DNA of 64,000 bases from an uncultured Mucilaginibacter sp. (GTDB lineage Bacteria; Bacteroidota; Bacteroidia; Sphingobacteriales; Sphingobacteriaceae). The notes beneath the pieces were generated by a model. The model did no database searches. It was given only the letters and a program-made list of their open reading frames with translations, and had not been told where the DNA came from. Positions 1 through 8,681 of this stretch are shown here, piece after piece. The stretch is taken from positions 26,559 through 90,558 of the forward strand of contig CAJYJH010000067.1 of NCBI GenBank assembly GCA_913775265.1, in the 5' to 3' direction. The translations under genes were made by a program, and so were the position numbers. Within the stretch, counting starts at the first letter, position 1. Every line of letters begins with the position of its first letter.

Positions 1-1
1 G

Positions 2-802
2 ATCTGTAAGCTTCATACCCAAAACTCCAACATTAAAGGCATCAAGTTCCGTCGCAACTACGGCAAGTCGGCTGCGTTAAATACTGGCTTTGAAGCTGCA
101 CAAGGCAATGTGATTATCACGATGGATGCCGATTTACAGGATAGTCCCGATGAAATACCCGAACTGTACCGCCGTATTACCGAAGAGCATTACGACCTGA
201 TATCGGGTTGGAAAGCTAAACGGTACGACCCGCTAAGTAAAACCATACCTACCCGTTTGTTTAATGCAGCTACCCGCAAAATGTCGGGCATTGATAACCT
301 GCACGATTTTAATTGCGGCTTAAAAGCTTACCGCAAAGCCGTGGTAAAAAACATTGAGGTGTATGGCGAAATGCATCGTTACATCCCTGTGATTGCGAAG
401 TGGGCAGGTTTTAGTAAAATTGGAGAACAGGTGGTTGAACACCGCGCCCGTAAATATGGTACTACTAAATTTGGTATGAGCCGTTTTATCAACGGCTTTT
501 TAGACTTACTGTCTATATTTTTTGTTGGCAAGTTTGGTAAGCGCCCAATGCACTTTTTTGGTTCATTAGGTGTACTTAGCTTTTTTATAGGCTTAGTAAT
601 GACCATCTGGATCATTACTGAGAAGCTCATTCACATTGCCCATAACGAGAAATACCGCGATGCCACCGATAATCCTTTATTCTATTTAGCGCTGGTAGCT
701 ATCATTTTAGGTTCGCAGCTGTTTTTAACAGGCTTTGTGGCCGAGTTAGTTGCACGCAGTTCGAGCGAGCGGAACAAATATCAGGTAGAGGAAAGAGTGT
801 AA
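2..802 (+). CDS. Glycosyltransferase family 2, dolichol-phosphate-sugar synthase type (5' end missing)
   Basis: The left window edge cuts the gene: the frame is open from base 2 and 266 residues remain. The retained part begins inside the GT-A fold, with FRRNYGKSAALNTGFE and then the MDADLQDSP metal- and nucleotide-binding motif, as in polyprenyl-phosphate mannose/glucose synthases. Two membrane helices follow near the C-terminus (about residues 183-205 and 227-249 of the fragment), the layout of the membrane-anchored DPM1/GtrB-like group. Such enzymes move a sugar from a nucleotide donor to a polyprenyl phosphate on the cytoplasmic face. Donor and acceptor cannot be read from sequence. A second GT2 gene follows 107 bp downstream on the same strand, suggesting a surface-glycan role. 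Family assignment is firm; substrate is unknown. Confidence 0.88.
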   Translation: MCKLHTQNSNIKGIKFRRNYGKSAALNTGFEAAQGNVIITMDADLQDSPDEIPELYRRITEEHYDLISGWKAKRYDPLSKTIPTRLFNAATRKMSGIDNLHDFNCGLKAYRKAVVKNIEVYGEMHRYIPVIAKWAGFSKIGEQVVEHRARKYGTTKFGMSRFINGFLDLLSIFFVGKFGKRPMHFFGSLGVLSFFIGLVMTIWIITEKLIHIAHNEKYRDATDNPLFYLALVAIILGSQLFLTGFVAELVARSSSERNKYQVEERV

Positions 803-909
803 CTGCAAAAGTATTTGCACAATCAGGCACATTTCCACTCCGGATCGTTTAACTATTAATTATATCATCAGTATAATTGCACGTTTGCTCAGTTAGCTGC
901 TCATCTACC

Positions 910-1878
910 ATGTTTTTTTCTATCATCATACCGCTGTACAACCGTCCGCAGGAAATTAAAGAACTGCTGGAAAGCCTTACCCGGCAAACCTATGGGCAGT
1001 TTGAGGTATTGGTGATTGAAGACGGATCGGTTAAAGATGCAAAAGATATTGTAGCAGGCTTTGCCGGGCAGTTAGACATCCATTATTACTTTAAACCAAA
1101 CGAAGGCCAAGGCTTTAGCCGTAATTTTGGTTTTGAACGTGCCCGCGGCGACTACTTCATCATTTTTGACTCTGACTGCCTTATCCCTGAAAACTACTTG
1201 GAAGTAGTTAATCATCGCCTGCAAACAGATTATCTTGATGCTTACGGTGGACCTGATGACGCACATGTCTCGTTCACGGATATGCAAAAGGCCATCAGTT
1301 ACTCCATGACCTCGCCCTTCACAACAGGCGGTATACGCGGTAATAAAAAAGGAATCGGCCAGTTTCATCCCCGTAGTTTTAACATGGGTGTATCACGACA
1401 GGTTTGGGAAAAGGTAGGCGGTTTTATTATTACACGCTTGGGCGAGGATATTGAGTACAGCATCCGCATACATACAGCCGGTTTTAAAATAGGATTGATT
1501 CCCGAAGCCAAGGTGTACCATAAACGCCGTACCAGCTACGAACAATTTTATAAGCAGCTGCATTTTTTTGGCCGGGCACGCATCAACATCTATAAGTTTT
1601 TCCCGAGCGAATTAAAGCTGGTACATTTCTTTCCGGCTGTTTTTACGTTGGGCTTAATATTTACCGTTATTGCTAACTTGTTAGGTTGGGGTATTGCTGT
1701 ATTGGGCAACGTGGTACTGGCATTGTTTACTTTATTGATATTTTTTCACTCCTGGTACAAAAACAAATCGTTAAAAGTTGCATTTTTGAGCGTGGGGGCC
1801 GCCTTCATCCAACTTGTAGCCTATGGTTTAGGCTTTATGCAGGATTTCTGGAAGCGCGTAATTTTTAAAACATCGTAA
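910..1878 (+). CDS. Glycosyltransferase family 2, membrane-anchored
   Basis: 322 residues from the ATG at 910. A TTG in frame at 877 would add 11 residues (HVCSVSCSST) that do not fit the family, whose chain normally starts just before the IIIPLYNRP strand. The GT-A domain shows IIIPLYNRP near the start, the DSD acceptor/metal motif in IIFDSDCLIP, and the GEDIEYSIRI motif that usually carries the catalytic acidic pair. The last 90 residues hold two or three hydrophobic helices that should anchor it in the inner membrane. It follows another GT2 gene and is 6 bp from a polytopic membrane protein, so the three may form one envelope-glycan unit. Sugar and acceptor are not identifiable. Confidence 0.85.
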   Translation: MFFSIIIPLYNRPQEIKELLESLTRQTYGQFEVLVIEDGSVKDAKDIVAGFAGQLDIHYYFKPNEGQGFSRNFGFERARGDYFIIFDSDCLIPENYLEVVNHRLQTDYLDAYGGPDDAHVSFTDMQKAISYSMTSPFTTGGIRGNKKGIGQFHPRSFNMGVSRQVWEKVGGFIITRLGEDIEYSIRIHTAGFKIGLIPEAKVYHKRRTSYEQFYKQLHFFGRARINIYKFFPSELKLVHFFPAVFTLGLIFTVIANLLGWGIAVLGNVVLALFTLLIFFHSWYKNKSLKVAFLSVGAAFIQLVAYGLGFMQDFWKRVIFKTS

Positions 1879-1884
1879 GCAGTT

Positions 1885-2658
1885 ATGTATCATCCTTTTT
1901 CCATTGCCGACACTATTAAAACCGCATGGAATGTTATTAAAAAGAATTACATTTCGCTTATCGTGTACTCGGTAATTTCATTGATATGCTACGAAATTAT
2001 CAACTTCTTTACGGCCTTTATTGTTATTTACGATAACCAGTACAGCCAGGTAGCCTTTGTATTTTTTATGATGTTGGTACAGTCATATCTCGTACTCAGC
2101 TTTTATAAACTTATACTCACACTTATGGACCGGGAGTACTATGAGTTTGAGTTTCGGGATATTTTGCCGTCATTCAGAATGGCTCTTTCGTTTGTAACTA
2201 TAGGTGTGCTTTACACTATATTAATTGGCACGGTCATCTTCATCAATTTGCAATTAAGCGACTATCCACTATTGCAAAAGATACTGGACAAAGTTGAAAT
2301 TTTAAGCTTGGGTTATCTGTTAATCCGCTCTATCTTTTGTTTGTGCTTTATTGTTGACGAAGATTCGGGACCAATTGAGTCGCTTAAACAGAGCTTTTAC
2401 ATTACCTGGAATAACTTTTTTAAGATGCTGGCGCTTATACTGATTGTGGTTGGCTTTATTGCGTTATTACTTATCATCATCAATCTATTGATTACCCTGT
2501 TGTTTGATACCGACAACAACTCTTATGTCGCTAAAATTGCTGCCATCTGTTGGTTTGCCATATCTTTTCCAACAGTACAGGTAATGATTATGGCAACTTA
2601 TCGCAAGTTGGTTTACAGCCACAAAGACGTAGACGACGACGTATCTGAAACTTTGTAA
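1885..2658 (+). CDS. Polytopic membrane protein of unknown function
   Basis: 257 residues starting at an ATG 6 bp after the glycosyltransferase stop. It has about six hydrophobic segments (starting near residues 22, 52, 102, 141, 176 and 217) with short polar loops and a charged tail ending DVDDDVSETL. The helix pattern recalls the membrane domains found beside glycerophosphodiester phosphodiesterases and DUF975-like proteins, but I see no catalytic motif, and that resemblance is weak. The next gene starts 2 bp after its stop, so it is very probably co-transcribed with the flanking glycosyltransferase and the GH3-like enzyme. Calling it a membrane component of that unit is inference from position only. 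Confidence 0.75.
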   Translation: MYHPFSIADTIKTAWNVIKKNYISLIVYSVISLICYEIINFFTAFIVIYDNQYSQVAFVFFMMLVQSYLVLSFYKLILTLMDREYYEFEFRDILPSFRMALSFVTIGVLYTILIGTVIFINLQLSDYPLLQKILDKVEILSLGYLLIRSIFCLCFIVDEDSGPIESLKQSFYITWNNFFKMLALILIVVGFIALLLIIINLLITLLFDTDNNSYVAKIAAICWFAISFPTVQVMIMATYRKLVYSHKDVDDDVSETL

Positions 2659-2660
2659 GT

Positions 2661-4157
2661 ATGGGTTTAAAATCGGTTTTGAGCAAATGGTTTGCTGCCT
2701 GGGTAAATCGGGACATCGACTACCTACGTAACAACGCGGTAGCTTTGCAACAGCAAACACTACAACAACTGTTAAAGCAGGCAGCCAATACCGCTTTTGC
2801 CCGAGATCATCAGTTTCAACAAATTACTCATTACAACGATTTCAAGTCTCGTGTTCCGGTTCGCGATTACGAGGAACTGCGCCCGTATATCGACCGCATG
2901 ACCGAGGGCGAAGCCGATGTACTATGGCCGGGTAAACCTACCTATTTGGCTAAAACATCAGGCACTACATCCGGCGTTAAATACATTCCTATATCTAAAG
3001 AAAGCATGCCCGAGCACATAAAAGCGGCTCGTAATGCTTTGCTCAGCTATATTCACGAAACCGGCAACGCCAATTTTGTGGATGGTAAAATGATCTTTTT
3101 GCAGGGTAGTCCCATCATGAGCGAAAAAGCCGGTATTGCCGTAGGCCGGTTGTCGGGCATTGTGGCACACCACGTACCCGCTTACCTGCAAAAAAACCGC
3201 CTGCCGAGTTACGAGGTAAACTGCATTGAAGACTGGGAACAAAAGGTAGATGCTATTGTAGAGGAAACCTATGCTCAGGATATGCGTCTGATTTCAGGCA
3301 TACCGCCCTGGTGTCAGATGTATTTCGACCGTCTGTCGACTAAAGCCGGAGGCAAAAAAATCAAAGACATTTTTCCAAACTTTAAGCTCTTTGTATATGG
3401 TGGCGTTAATTATGAGCCTTACCGTGCCCGTATTGAAGAAAGCATTGGTTTTGGTATAGACACCATTGAAACCTACCCTGCGTCCGAAGGCTTTATTGCT
3501 TTTCAGGATTCGCAAAAAGATAAAGGCTTATTACTGCTGGCCAACTCCGGCATATTCTACGAATTTATTCCGGCCGATGAATACTTTAACGAAGACCGTA
3601 CCCGGCTTAGCCTGGCCGACGTGGAACTCGATAAAAACTATGCGCTTATTTTAAATACCAATGCAGGTTTATGGGGATATAGCATTGGCGATACCGTTAA
3701 ATTTACATCGCTTAAACCGCATAAAATAGTAGTTACCGGCCGCATTAAACATTATATATCGGCCTTTGGCGAACACGTGATTGGCGAAGAGGTGGAGCAT
3801 GCCTTGATGAGTGTGGCTAGGCAGCAAGGTGTAGATATTGTAGAGTTTACCGTTGCCCCGCAGGTTACCCCTGCTGATGGTTTGCCGTACCATGAATGGC
3901 TTGTTGAATTTGGCAAAGCTCCGGCCGATTTGCAGCAATTTGCACAAGAGGTAGACAAAGCCTTGCAGCAAAAAAACATCTATTACTTTGATTTAATTGA
4001 GGGTAACATTTTGCGCCCTTTGGTCATCAGAAGTTTACAACCGGATAGTTTTATTAACTTTATGCGCTCACAGGGTAAATTGGGTGGCCAAAATAAAGTG
4101 CCCCGTTTATCTAACGACCGCAAGATTGCTGATGCTCTTGCTAACTATATAGTTTGA
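2661..4157 (+). CDS. GH3 family acyl-adenylate-forming enzyme
   Basis: 498 residues, the usual size for bacterial members of the GH3 (auxin-responsive promoter) family in the ANL adenylating superfamily. These enzymes activate a carboxylic acid with ATP and, in plants, join it to an amino acid. Visible landmarks are the phosphate-binding loop AKTSGTTSGVKYIP (about residues 95-108), the adenine/acyl motif TYPASEGFIAFQ, and GLWGYSIGDTVKFT, equivalent to the YRxGD motif that binds ribose. The N-terminal helical part and C-terminal small domain (after GRIKHYISAFGEHV) are intact. It starts 2 bp after the upstream membrane-protein gene. Acyl substrate and acceptor are unknown; plant functions should not be transferred to it. 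Confidence 0.85.
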   Translation: MGLKSVLSKWFAAWVNRDIDYLRNNAVALQQQTLQQLLKQAANTAFARDHQFQQITHYNDFKSRVPVRDYEELRPYIDRMTEGEADVLWPGKPTYLAKTSGTTSGVKYIPISKESMPEHIKAARNALLSYIHETGNANFVDGKMIFLQGSPIMSEKAGIAVGRLSGIVAHHVPAYLQKNRLPSYEVNCIEDWEQKVDAIVEETYAQDMRLISGIPPWCQMYFDRLSTKAGGKKIKDIFPNFKLFVYGGVNYEPYRARIEESIGFGIDTIETYPASEGFIAFQDSQKDKGLLLLANSGIFYEFIPADEYFNEDRTRLSLADVELDKNYALILNTNAGLWGYSIGDTVKFTSLKPHKIVVTGRIKHYISAFGEHVIGEEVEHALMSVARQQGVDIVEFTVAPQVTPADGLPYHEWLVEFGKAPADLQQFAQEVDKALQQKNIYYFDLIEGNILRPLVIRSLQPDSFINFMRSQGKLGGQNKVPRLSNDRKIADALANYIV

Positions 4158-4234
4158 TTATACACTTAAATTACGCATCAAAAACCAACAAACCAAGCGG
4201 TTACAGCTTACGTAGGTTTTGATTATTGCACATA

Positions 4235-5434
4235 ATGTCTGTCTCGTCTTCTGCTGATATAAAATATATTGCTGTTTTGGGCTCAACCGGCAGCATTGGT
4301 ACCCAAACGCTTGAGGTAATAGCCGAAAATCCTGATCGTTTTAAAGCACACGTGCTTACCGCACATCGCAATGCCGATTTACTGATTGAACAAGCCCTGC
4401 AGTTTAAACCGGCTTATGCCGTAATATGCGACCTCGAATTATACGAAAAAGTAAAGCAGGCCCTGGCACATACTGACGTAAAAGTATTAGCCGGTTATGA
4501 AGAAGTAAAAAACATAGTCACCCTGCCCGAACTACATATTGTATTAACTGCTATGGTAGGTTTTGCCGGCTTAGAACCCACCATTAATGCGGTAAAAGCA
4601 GGTAAAGATATTGCTCTGGCTAATAAGGAAACACTGGTAGTTGCAGGTGAATTAATTACCGCTTTAGCTAAACAACATCAGGTAAAACTTTTACCGGTAG
4701 ATTCTGAACACTCCGCAATTTTTCAGTGCCTGGCCGGTGAAGAACAAAACCCGATTGAAAAAATCATTTTAACGGCTTCGGGTGGACCTTTTAGGGGCAG
4801 GAACAGTGAATTTTTAGCAAAGGTAACCCGGCAAGATGCGTTAAAGCATCCAAACTGGGTAATGGGAGCTAAAATCACCATTGATTCGGCCTCATTAATG
4901 AATAAAGGTTTGGAAGTAATTGAAGCCAAATGGTTGTTTGATTTAAAATTGGAGCAGATTGAAGTTATCGTTCATCCGCAATCCATCGTACACTCACTGG
5001 TACAGTTTGAAGACGGCTCCATGAAGGCGCAGTTAGGATTACCGGATATGAAATTGCCTATCCAGTATGCTTTGGGTTACCCCGAAAGGATCAAGAACCA
5101 ATATAAACGATTCGATTTTACAGCCTATCCTAACCTGAGTTTCGAAAAGCCTGACATGAAAACGTTCAGGAATCTAGCCCTGGCTTTTGAAGCTTTAAAG
5201 ATTGGCGGTAACATGCCTTGCATTATCAATGCGGCTAACGAAGTAGCGGTAGCCGGCTTTTTAGCCGACGAGGTGAGCTTTTTAGGAATGAGCGAAATAA
5301 TTGAGGCTTGTATGAAACAAATGCCTTACGTGGAGAGTCCAACATTGGATGACTATTTGAATACTGATAAAGAAACACGCATCTTAGCGCAAAATTTAAT
5401 TAAGAAAACGCCGTTTAAGGCTTTGACTGTTTAG
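4235..5434 (+). CDS. dxr: 1-deoxy-D-xylulose 5-phosphate reductoisomerase
   Basis: 399 residues, family length. It converts DXP to 2-C-methyl-D-erythritol 4-phosphate with NADPH, the first committed step of the MEP isoprenoid route in the cytoplasm. The N-terminus carries the nucleotide-binding motif GSTGSIGTQTLEVI; the catalytic part shows VDSEHSAIFQCL (metal and substrate ligands), TASGGPFRGR and HPQSIVHSLVQFEDGS; the C-terminal helical domain holds the NAANEVAVAGFL stretch. I chose the ATG at 4235 over an in-frame TTG at 4226, which would add only three residues. The rseP-type protease gene starts 14 bp after its stop, a neighbourhood (dxr-rseP) that is common in bacteria. Confident assignment. 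Confidence 0.97.
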   Translation: MSVSSSADIKYIAVLGSTGSIGTQTLEVIAENPDRFKAHVLTAHRNADLLIEQALQFKPAYAVICDLELYEKVKQALAHTDVKVLAGYEEVKNIVTLPELHIVLTAMVGFAGLEPTINAVKAGKDIALANKETLVVAGELITALAKQHQVKLLPVDSEHSAIFQCLAGEEQNPIEKIILTASGGPFRGRNSEFLAKVTRQDALKHPNWVMGAKITIDSASLMNKGLEVIEAKWLFDLKLEQIEVIVHPQSIVHSLVQFEDGSMKAQLGLPDMKLPIQYALGYPERIKNQYKRFDFTAYPNLSFEKPDMKTFRNLALAFEALKIGGNMPCIINAANEVAVAGFLADEVSFLGMSEIIEACMKQMPYVESPTLDDYLNTDKETRILAQNLIKKTPFKALTV

Positions 5435-5448
5435 TACGTACAACAATA

Positions 5449-6798
5449 ATGGATATAGTGGTTATGGCAGGCCAGTTAATACTGGGCCTATCAATATTAG
5501 TAATACTGCACGAATTAGGGCATTTTTTAGCAGCCCGTGCGTTCGGCATCAAAGTAGAAAAGTTTTACCTGTTTTTTGATGCCTGGGGTGTTAGCCTATT
5601 TAAATTTAATTATAAAGGGGTTGAATACGGCGTGGGATGGCTTCCGTTAGGAGGCTATGTAAAAATTGCCGGTATGATTGATGAGTCGATGGATACCGAG
5701 CAAATGTCTGGTCCGCCGCAACCCTGGGAGTTTCGCTCTAAACCAGCCTGGCAGCGCCTTATTGTAATGCTTGGTGGTATTTTTGTAAACATTGTATTAG
5801 GTATCCTAATTTTTTGGATCCTTACCATGAAATATGGTGAGAGTTACATCCCTAACGATGCTTTGAAATATGGCATCGTACCTGGCAAAATAGGTCAGGA
5901 AATTGGCCTGAAAGCCGGTGATAAAGTAGAGGCTGTTAACGGCCAGAAAGTTGAACGCTTTGAGGACCTGATCAGCTCTAAAGTGCTGATGGGCAACAGT
6001 ACCTTAAATGTGCGTCGCGACAACCGAAACCTCGACATTAAAGTGCCGGGCAATATTCTGAACGATGTATCGGACATGGGCATTGAAGAGTTCATAAACC
6101 GGGTACCGCGCACTACTTTTATGGTAGACTCTGTAGTAACCGGCAGCAACGCACAAAAAGCAGGTTTACAGCATGGCGACAGTATTGTTGCTGTTAACGG
6201 CAAAACGGTGCATTTTTACGACGAGTTTCAGCAGGAAATTCAGAAGTACAAAAATAAGCAAATAGGCCTTACAGTTAAACGCAACAACGAAACCAAAGCC
6301 GTTATAGCCGATGTGAACAAAGATGGCATGCTGGGCTTTAAAGATGGCCGCTTTGGCATCCGTGTAAAAACAGACCTGCCTGAAGAGAAAACTTTAAAAT
6401 TTGGTTTCTTCGGTTCACTACCGGTAGGTGCCTCAAAAGCCTGGGGTACGTTTAGCGATAATGCCAAAGGTTTAGGTAAAGTGTTTACCGGACAGGTTAA
6501 AGCTAACAAAGCGTTATCAAGCCCTATTGGCATTGCCCGCCTGTTTGGTGCACATGTAGACTGGCTGCGTTTCTGGAGCCTGGTAGGCTTATTGTCGATG
6601 GCGTTGGCGTTGATGAACCTGTTGCCTATCCCCGCGCTTGATGGTGGTCATGCTTTATTCCTGATCATAGAGATGATAAAAGGCAAACCACTAAGCGATA
6701 AGTTTTTGGAGCGTGCACAAATTGTAGGCTTTGTAATACTGGTATCGCTTATGGTATTTGTATTTGGCAGCGATATTGTAAAACTGATGAAGAAGTAA
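5449..6798 (+). CDS. rseP: RseP-type site-2 intramembrane zinc metalloprotease
   Basis: 449 residues. Site-2 proteases cut membrane-embedded substrates; in the RseP branch the known role is cleavage of anti-sigma factors and signal-peptide remnants. The zinc site HELGH lies at residues 21-25 in the first membrane helix, and the second catalytic segment NLLPIPALDGGH lies near residue 387, both complete. Between them are two PDZ-like modules (about residues 135-200 and 205-290), each with the glycine-rich carboxylate loop (KAGDKVEAVNG and QHGDSIVAVNG). A C-terminal membrane helix ends the protein. It lies 14 bp after dxr and is followed by a strong hairpin terminator. Which anti-sigma factor it cuts cannot be told from here. 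Confidence 0.95.
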   Translation: MDIVVMAGQLILGLSILVILHELGHFLAARAFGIKVEKFYLFFDAWGVSLFKFNYKGVEYGVGWLPLGGYVKIAGMIDESMDTEQMSGPPQPWEFRSKPAWQRLIVMLGGIFVNIVLGILIFWILTMKYGESYIPNDALKYGIVPGKIGQEIGLKAGDKVEAVNGQKVERFEDLISSKVLMGNSTLNVRRDNRNLDIKVPGNILNDVSDMGIEEFINRVPRTTFMVDSVVTGSNAQKAGLQHGDSIVAVNGKTVHFYDEFQQEIQKYKNKQIGLTVKRNNETKAVIADVNKDGMLGFKDGRFGIRVKTDLPEEKTLKFGFFGSLPVGASKAWGTFSDNAKGLGKVFTGQVKANKALSSPIGIARLFGAHVDWLRFWSLVGLLSMALALMNLLPIPALDGGHALFLIIEMIKGKPLSDKFLERAQIVGFVILVSLMVFVFGSDIVKLMKK

Positions 6799-6821
6799 GT
6801 TCATCACTTACATCAAATAAC

Positions 6822-6853
6822 AAAACGGCTTTCCCGAACGGAAAGCCGTTTTT
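6822..6853 (+). terminator. Intrinsic terminator after rseP
   Basis: A 13-bp perfect hairpin (arms 6822-6834 and 6840-6852) with a 5-base loop and a T-run in the right arm, 24 bp after the rseP stop. It closes the rightward unit that contains dxr and rseP. Confidence 0.9.
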
Positions 6854-6974
6854 GCGTATAAGGTGTTTTGCAAAGCGAGCCGCCTCTTCAACTGAGTGAT
6901 ACCAGTTGAGACATGCCGGTTAATTATCGTTAAAGGTTATTAATTAAGAAGATAAGTTAAAATAATCTGTACAA

Positions 6975-7003
6975 ATTGGTACTTATCTTGTTATAGTACC
7001 AAT
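6975..7003. promoter_or_regulatory. Inverted repeat abutting a start codon
   Basis: The arms ATTGGTACT (6975-6983) and AGTACCAAT (6995-7003) are perfect reverse complements separated by 11 bases. The right arm ends one base before the ATG at 7005. It could be an operator for a dimeric repressor or, in RNA, a hairpin that hides the start. Either reading is inference; the symmetry is visible directly. Confidence 0.5.
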
Positions 7004-7004
7004 C

Positions 7005-7400
7005 ATGAAACAGCGCATCATTACTATTGTCTTAATTATCTTTTTCCTGGTTTTGGCCGGGGTAGTTTATTATCGCTACTACTTTGTTTTTGGCGATGGC
7101 ACTAAGGCCGGTACCATGAACTACTTTGTACATAAAGGCAACTTATTTAAAACCTACGAAGGCCGTTTGATACAAACAGGTATACGTACGCCCACACAAG
7201 GCAATATACAATCGAACGAATTTATGTTTTCGGTTACCGACCCTAAAGTGGCAGATAAATTAAACAGAAGTTCAGGAGCCTATTTGGAGTTGCATTATAA
7301 AGAATACAAAAACCCTTTGCCATGGCGTGGCGTAAGCAGCTTTGTAGTGGATAGTGTATTAGCTGTGAGGCCTTACAATCCGAACCAAATGATGCAGTAA
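7005..7400 (+). CDS. Small membrane-anchored protein of unknown function
   Basis: 131 residues. The N-terminus is a single membrane helix (about residues 4-24) flanked by basic residues, without a lipobox; the rest is a polar domain of about 100 residues with alternating beta-like segments, predicted to lie outside the cytoplasm. I recognise it as the kind of conserved hypothetical seen in Sphingobacteriaceae but cannot name a family or function. It stands alone: a terminator lies upstream and the next gene converges on it with only 10 bp between stops. The inverted repeat just before its start may control it. Confidence 0.7.
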   Translation: MKQRIITIVLIIFFLVLAGVVYYRYYFVFGDGTKAGTMNYFVHKGNLFKTYEGRLIQTGIRTPTQGNIQSNEFMFSVTDPKVADKLNRSSGAYLELHYKEYKNPLPWRGVSSFVVDSVLAVRPYNPNQMMQ

Positions 7401-7410
7401 CTAGGAGTTT

Positions 7411-7980
7411 TCAAGAAGCCTGAACCGGCTTTTCTCGTTTAAAAAGCGCGCCCAATAAAGCAGAAACCGCGAATACCAAGATCGTTGATATTAACAGCGA
7501 CCTGAAAAAGTTAGTGATCGAAAATTGCTTGCCAGCAGCATAAGCTTCATCCATTTGGGCAACTTCGGTTTTCACTTTTTCGGGTGCCAGTTTGCTGCTT
7601 TCCATGGCTTTTTTACGGGCTTCTACTAATTCAACATGCGCCTTTTCGGACGTAGCTGGCGCTATCTTGGCCGAGAACAGGTTCAAGCCATTGTTCCAGA
7701 TAATACCGGTAATAAAGAGCATGATAAAAATACCGGTAATAGCTTGTTTGAGGCTCCAATAGTATCCAATTTTATTACGCAGATTATTGATGAAAAACAG
7801 TGAAGCTGCAAATAAAATAACGTAGTAAACGGGGTACAGGACAATAAAAGTAACCAATGGTGATCCGGCCGCATAGGCCAGATACCATAGTTTAAGTATA
7901 TCAATAAATAACATGAGGCCGCCAAAAAGCAATCCGCGCAGGGCGCCTTGATATCTTACGGCCTTATCTAAATTTTCCAT
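7411..7980 (-). CDS. DUF4199 family membrane protein
   Basis: 189 residues with four hydrophobic helices (about residues 15-35, 40-62, 77-95 and 155-178) and a soluble loop of about 50 residues between helices 3 and 4. The pattern and the sequence around the first two helices match DUF4199, a Bacteroidota membrane family of unknown function. It is the last gene of a tight leftward run: its start is 16 bp after the stop of the acidic protein gene. DUF4199 genes are often found near dihydroorotase-like and BatA-like genes in this phylum, as here, which suggests a shared though unknown job. No catalytic motif is visible. Confidence 0.8.
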   Translation of the reverse strand: MENLDKAVRYQGALRGLLFGGLMLFIDILKLWYLAYAAGSPLVTFIVLYPVYYVILFAASLFFINNLRNKIGYYWSLKQAITGIFIMLFITGIIWNNGLNLFSAKIAPATSEKAHVELVEARKKAMESSKLAPEKVKTEVAQMDEAYAAGKQFSITNFFRSLLISTILVFAVSALLGALFKREKPVQAS

Positions 7981-7996
7981 TCAGGGAATTAAGCGC

Positions 7997-8671
7997 TCAG
8001 TTTTGGTTAAAGGCAAGTAATACGTTATAAACAGCCATGTCAAATGCTTTTTCAGGCGCCTGCTCGGCTACATCCTGTTTATCACTTTCGTTTGGTTGCG
8101 TGTTTTGGAAGAAAGTCATGATAGGATAAAAAAGTTCTTTTAACTCTGCGTCTTCTGATAAACGCTGAGCAACCTTGTTCACTTCTTCAGGAGAGCTTTC
8201 TACCAGAATTTGATTAGCGATAATAGGCTCGTAAATCTGGTGCTCGTCCTGGAACTCGTCATCATCTACTAATAAAAACTCAGTCAGGTAATCATCTAAT
8301 GATGGCTCTAAATCCTCGTCGCTGCACTCATTTAAATACAACAAAAGGTTAAGCAGTTCAGTTCCTCGGTCAAGTGTTTCCTCTTCAATCTCTGCCCATT
8401 CTGGCGAGTCCAGGTAATCTTCTTCCAAGCGGTCAATGTCTGCGCTAAAGAAATTCACCATCAGTAAATCAAAGAAAACTTCGCGCAAATCATCTACTTC
8501 CGGATGCTCATCAAACACCTCATCCAAAGCATCAGCCTTGTCTAAAAAATCTTCTTCGGCATCAAAAACCGTTTTCAGTTTATCTGATATTACAGATGCG
8601 TTTACGGGTTCGTAAACTGTGTAAGTATTCAGTGCGGCATCAATAGCAGCCTTTATAGTAGGATTGATCAT
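7997..8671 (-). CDS. Acidic helical protein of unknown function
   Basis: 224 residues, about a quarter of them Asp or Glu (59 by my count) with few Lys/Arg, and with a strongly helical look throughout. It has no signal peptide and no membrane segment, so it should be cytoplasmic. I do not recognise a family. The frame is clearly real: it sits 10 bp after the dihydroorotase-like gene and 16 bp before the DUF4199 gene, all on the same strand. The acidity could reflect a binding partner that is basic or membrane-attached, but that is speculation. Confidence 0.72.
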   Translation of the reverse strand: MINPTIKAAIDAALNTYTVYEPVNASVISDKLKTVFDAEEDFLDKADALDEVFDEHPEVDDLREVFFDLLMVNFFSADIDRLEEDYLDSPEWAEIEEETLDRGTELLNLLLYLNECSDEDLEPSLDDYLTEFLLVDDDEFQDEHQIYEPIIANQILVESSPEEVNKVAQRLSEDAELKELFYPIMTFFQNTQPNESDKQDVAEQAPEKAFDMAVYNVLLAFNQN

Positions 8672-8681
8672 GATTTCGATT

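Noticed and set aside
2661..4157. Idea that the GH3-like gene was acquired from a plant
   Set aside because: Bacterial GH3 homologues are widespread, and the gene has ordinary composition and tight operon spacing with neighbours; no sign of recent transfer.
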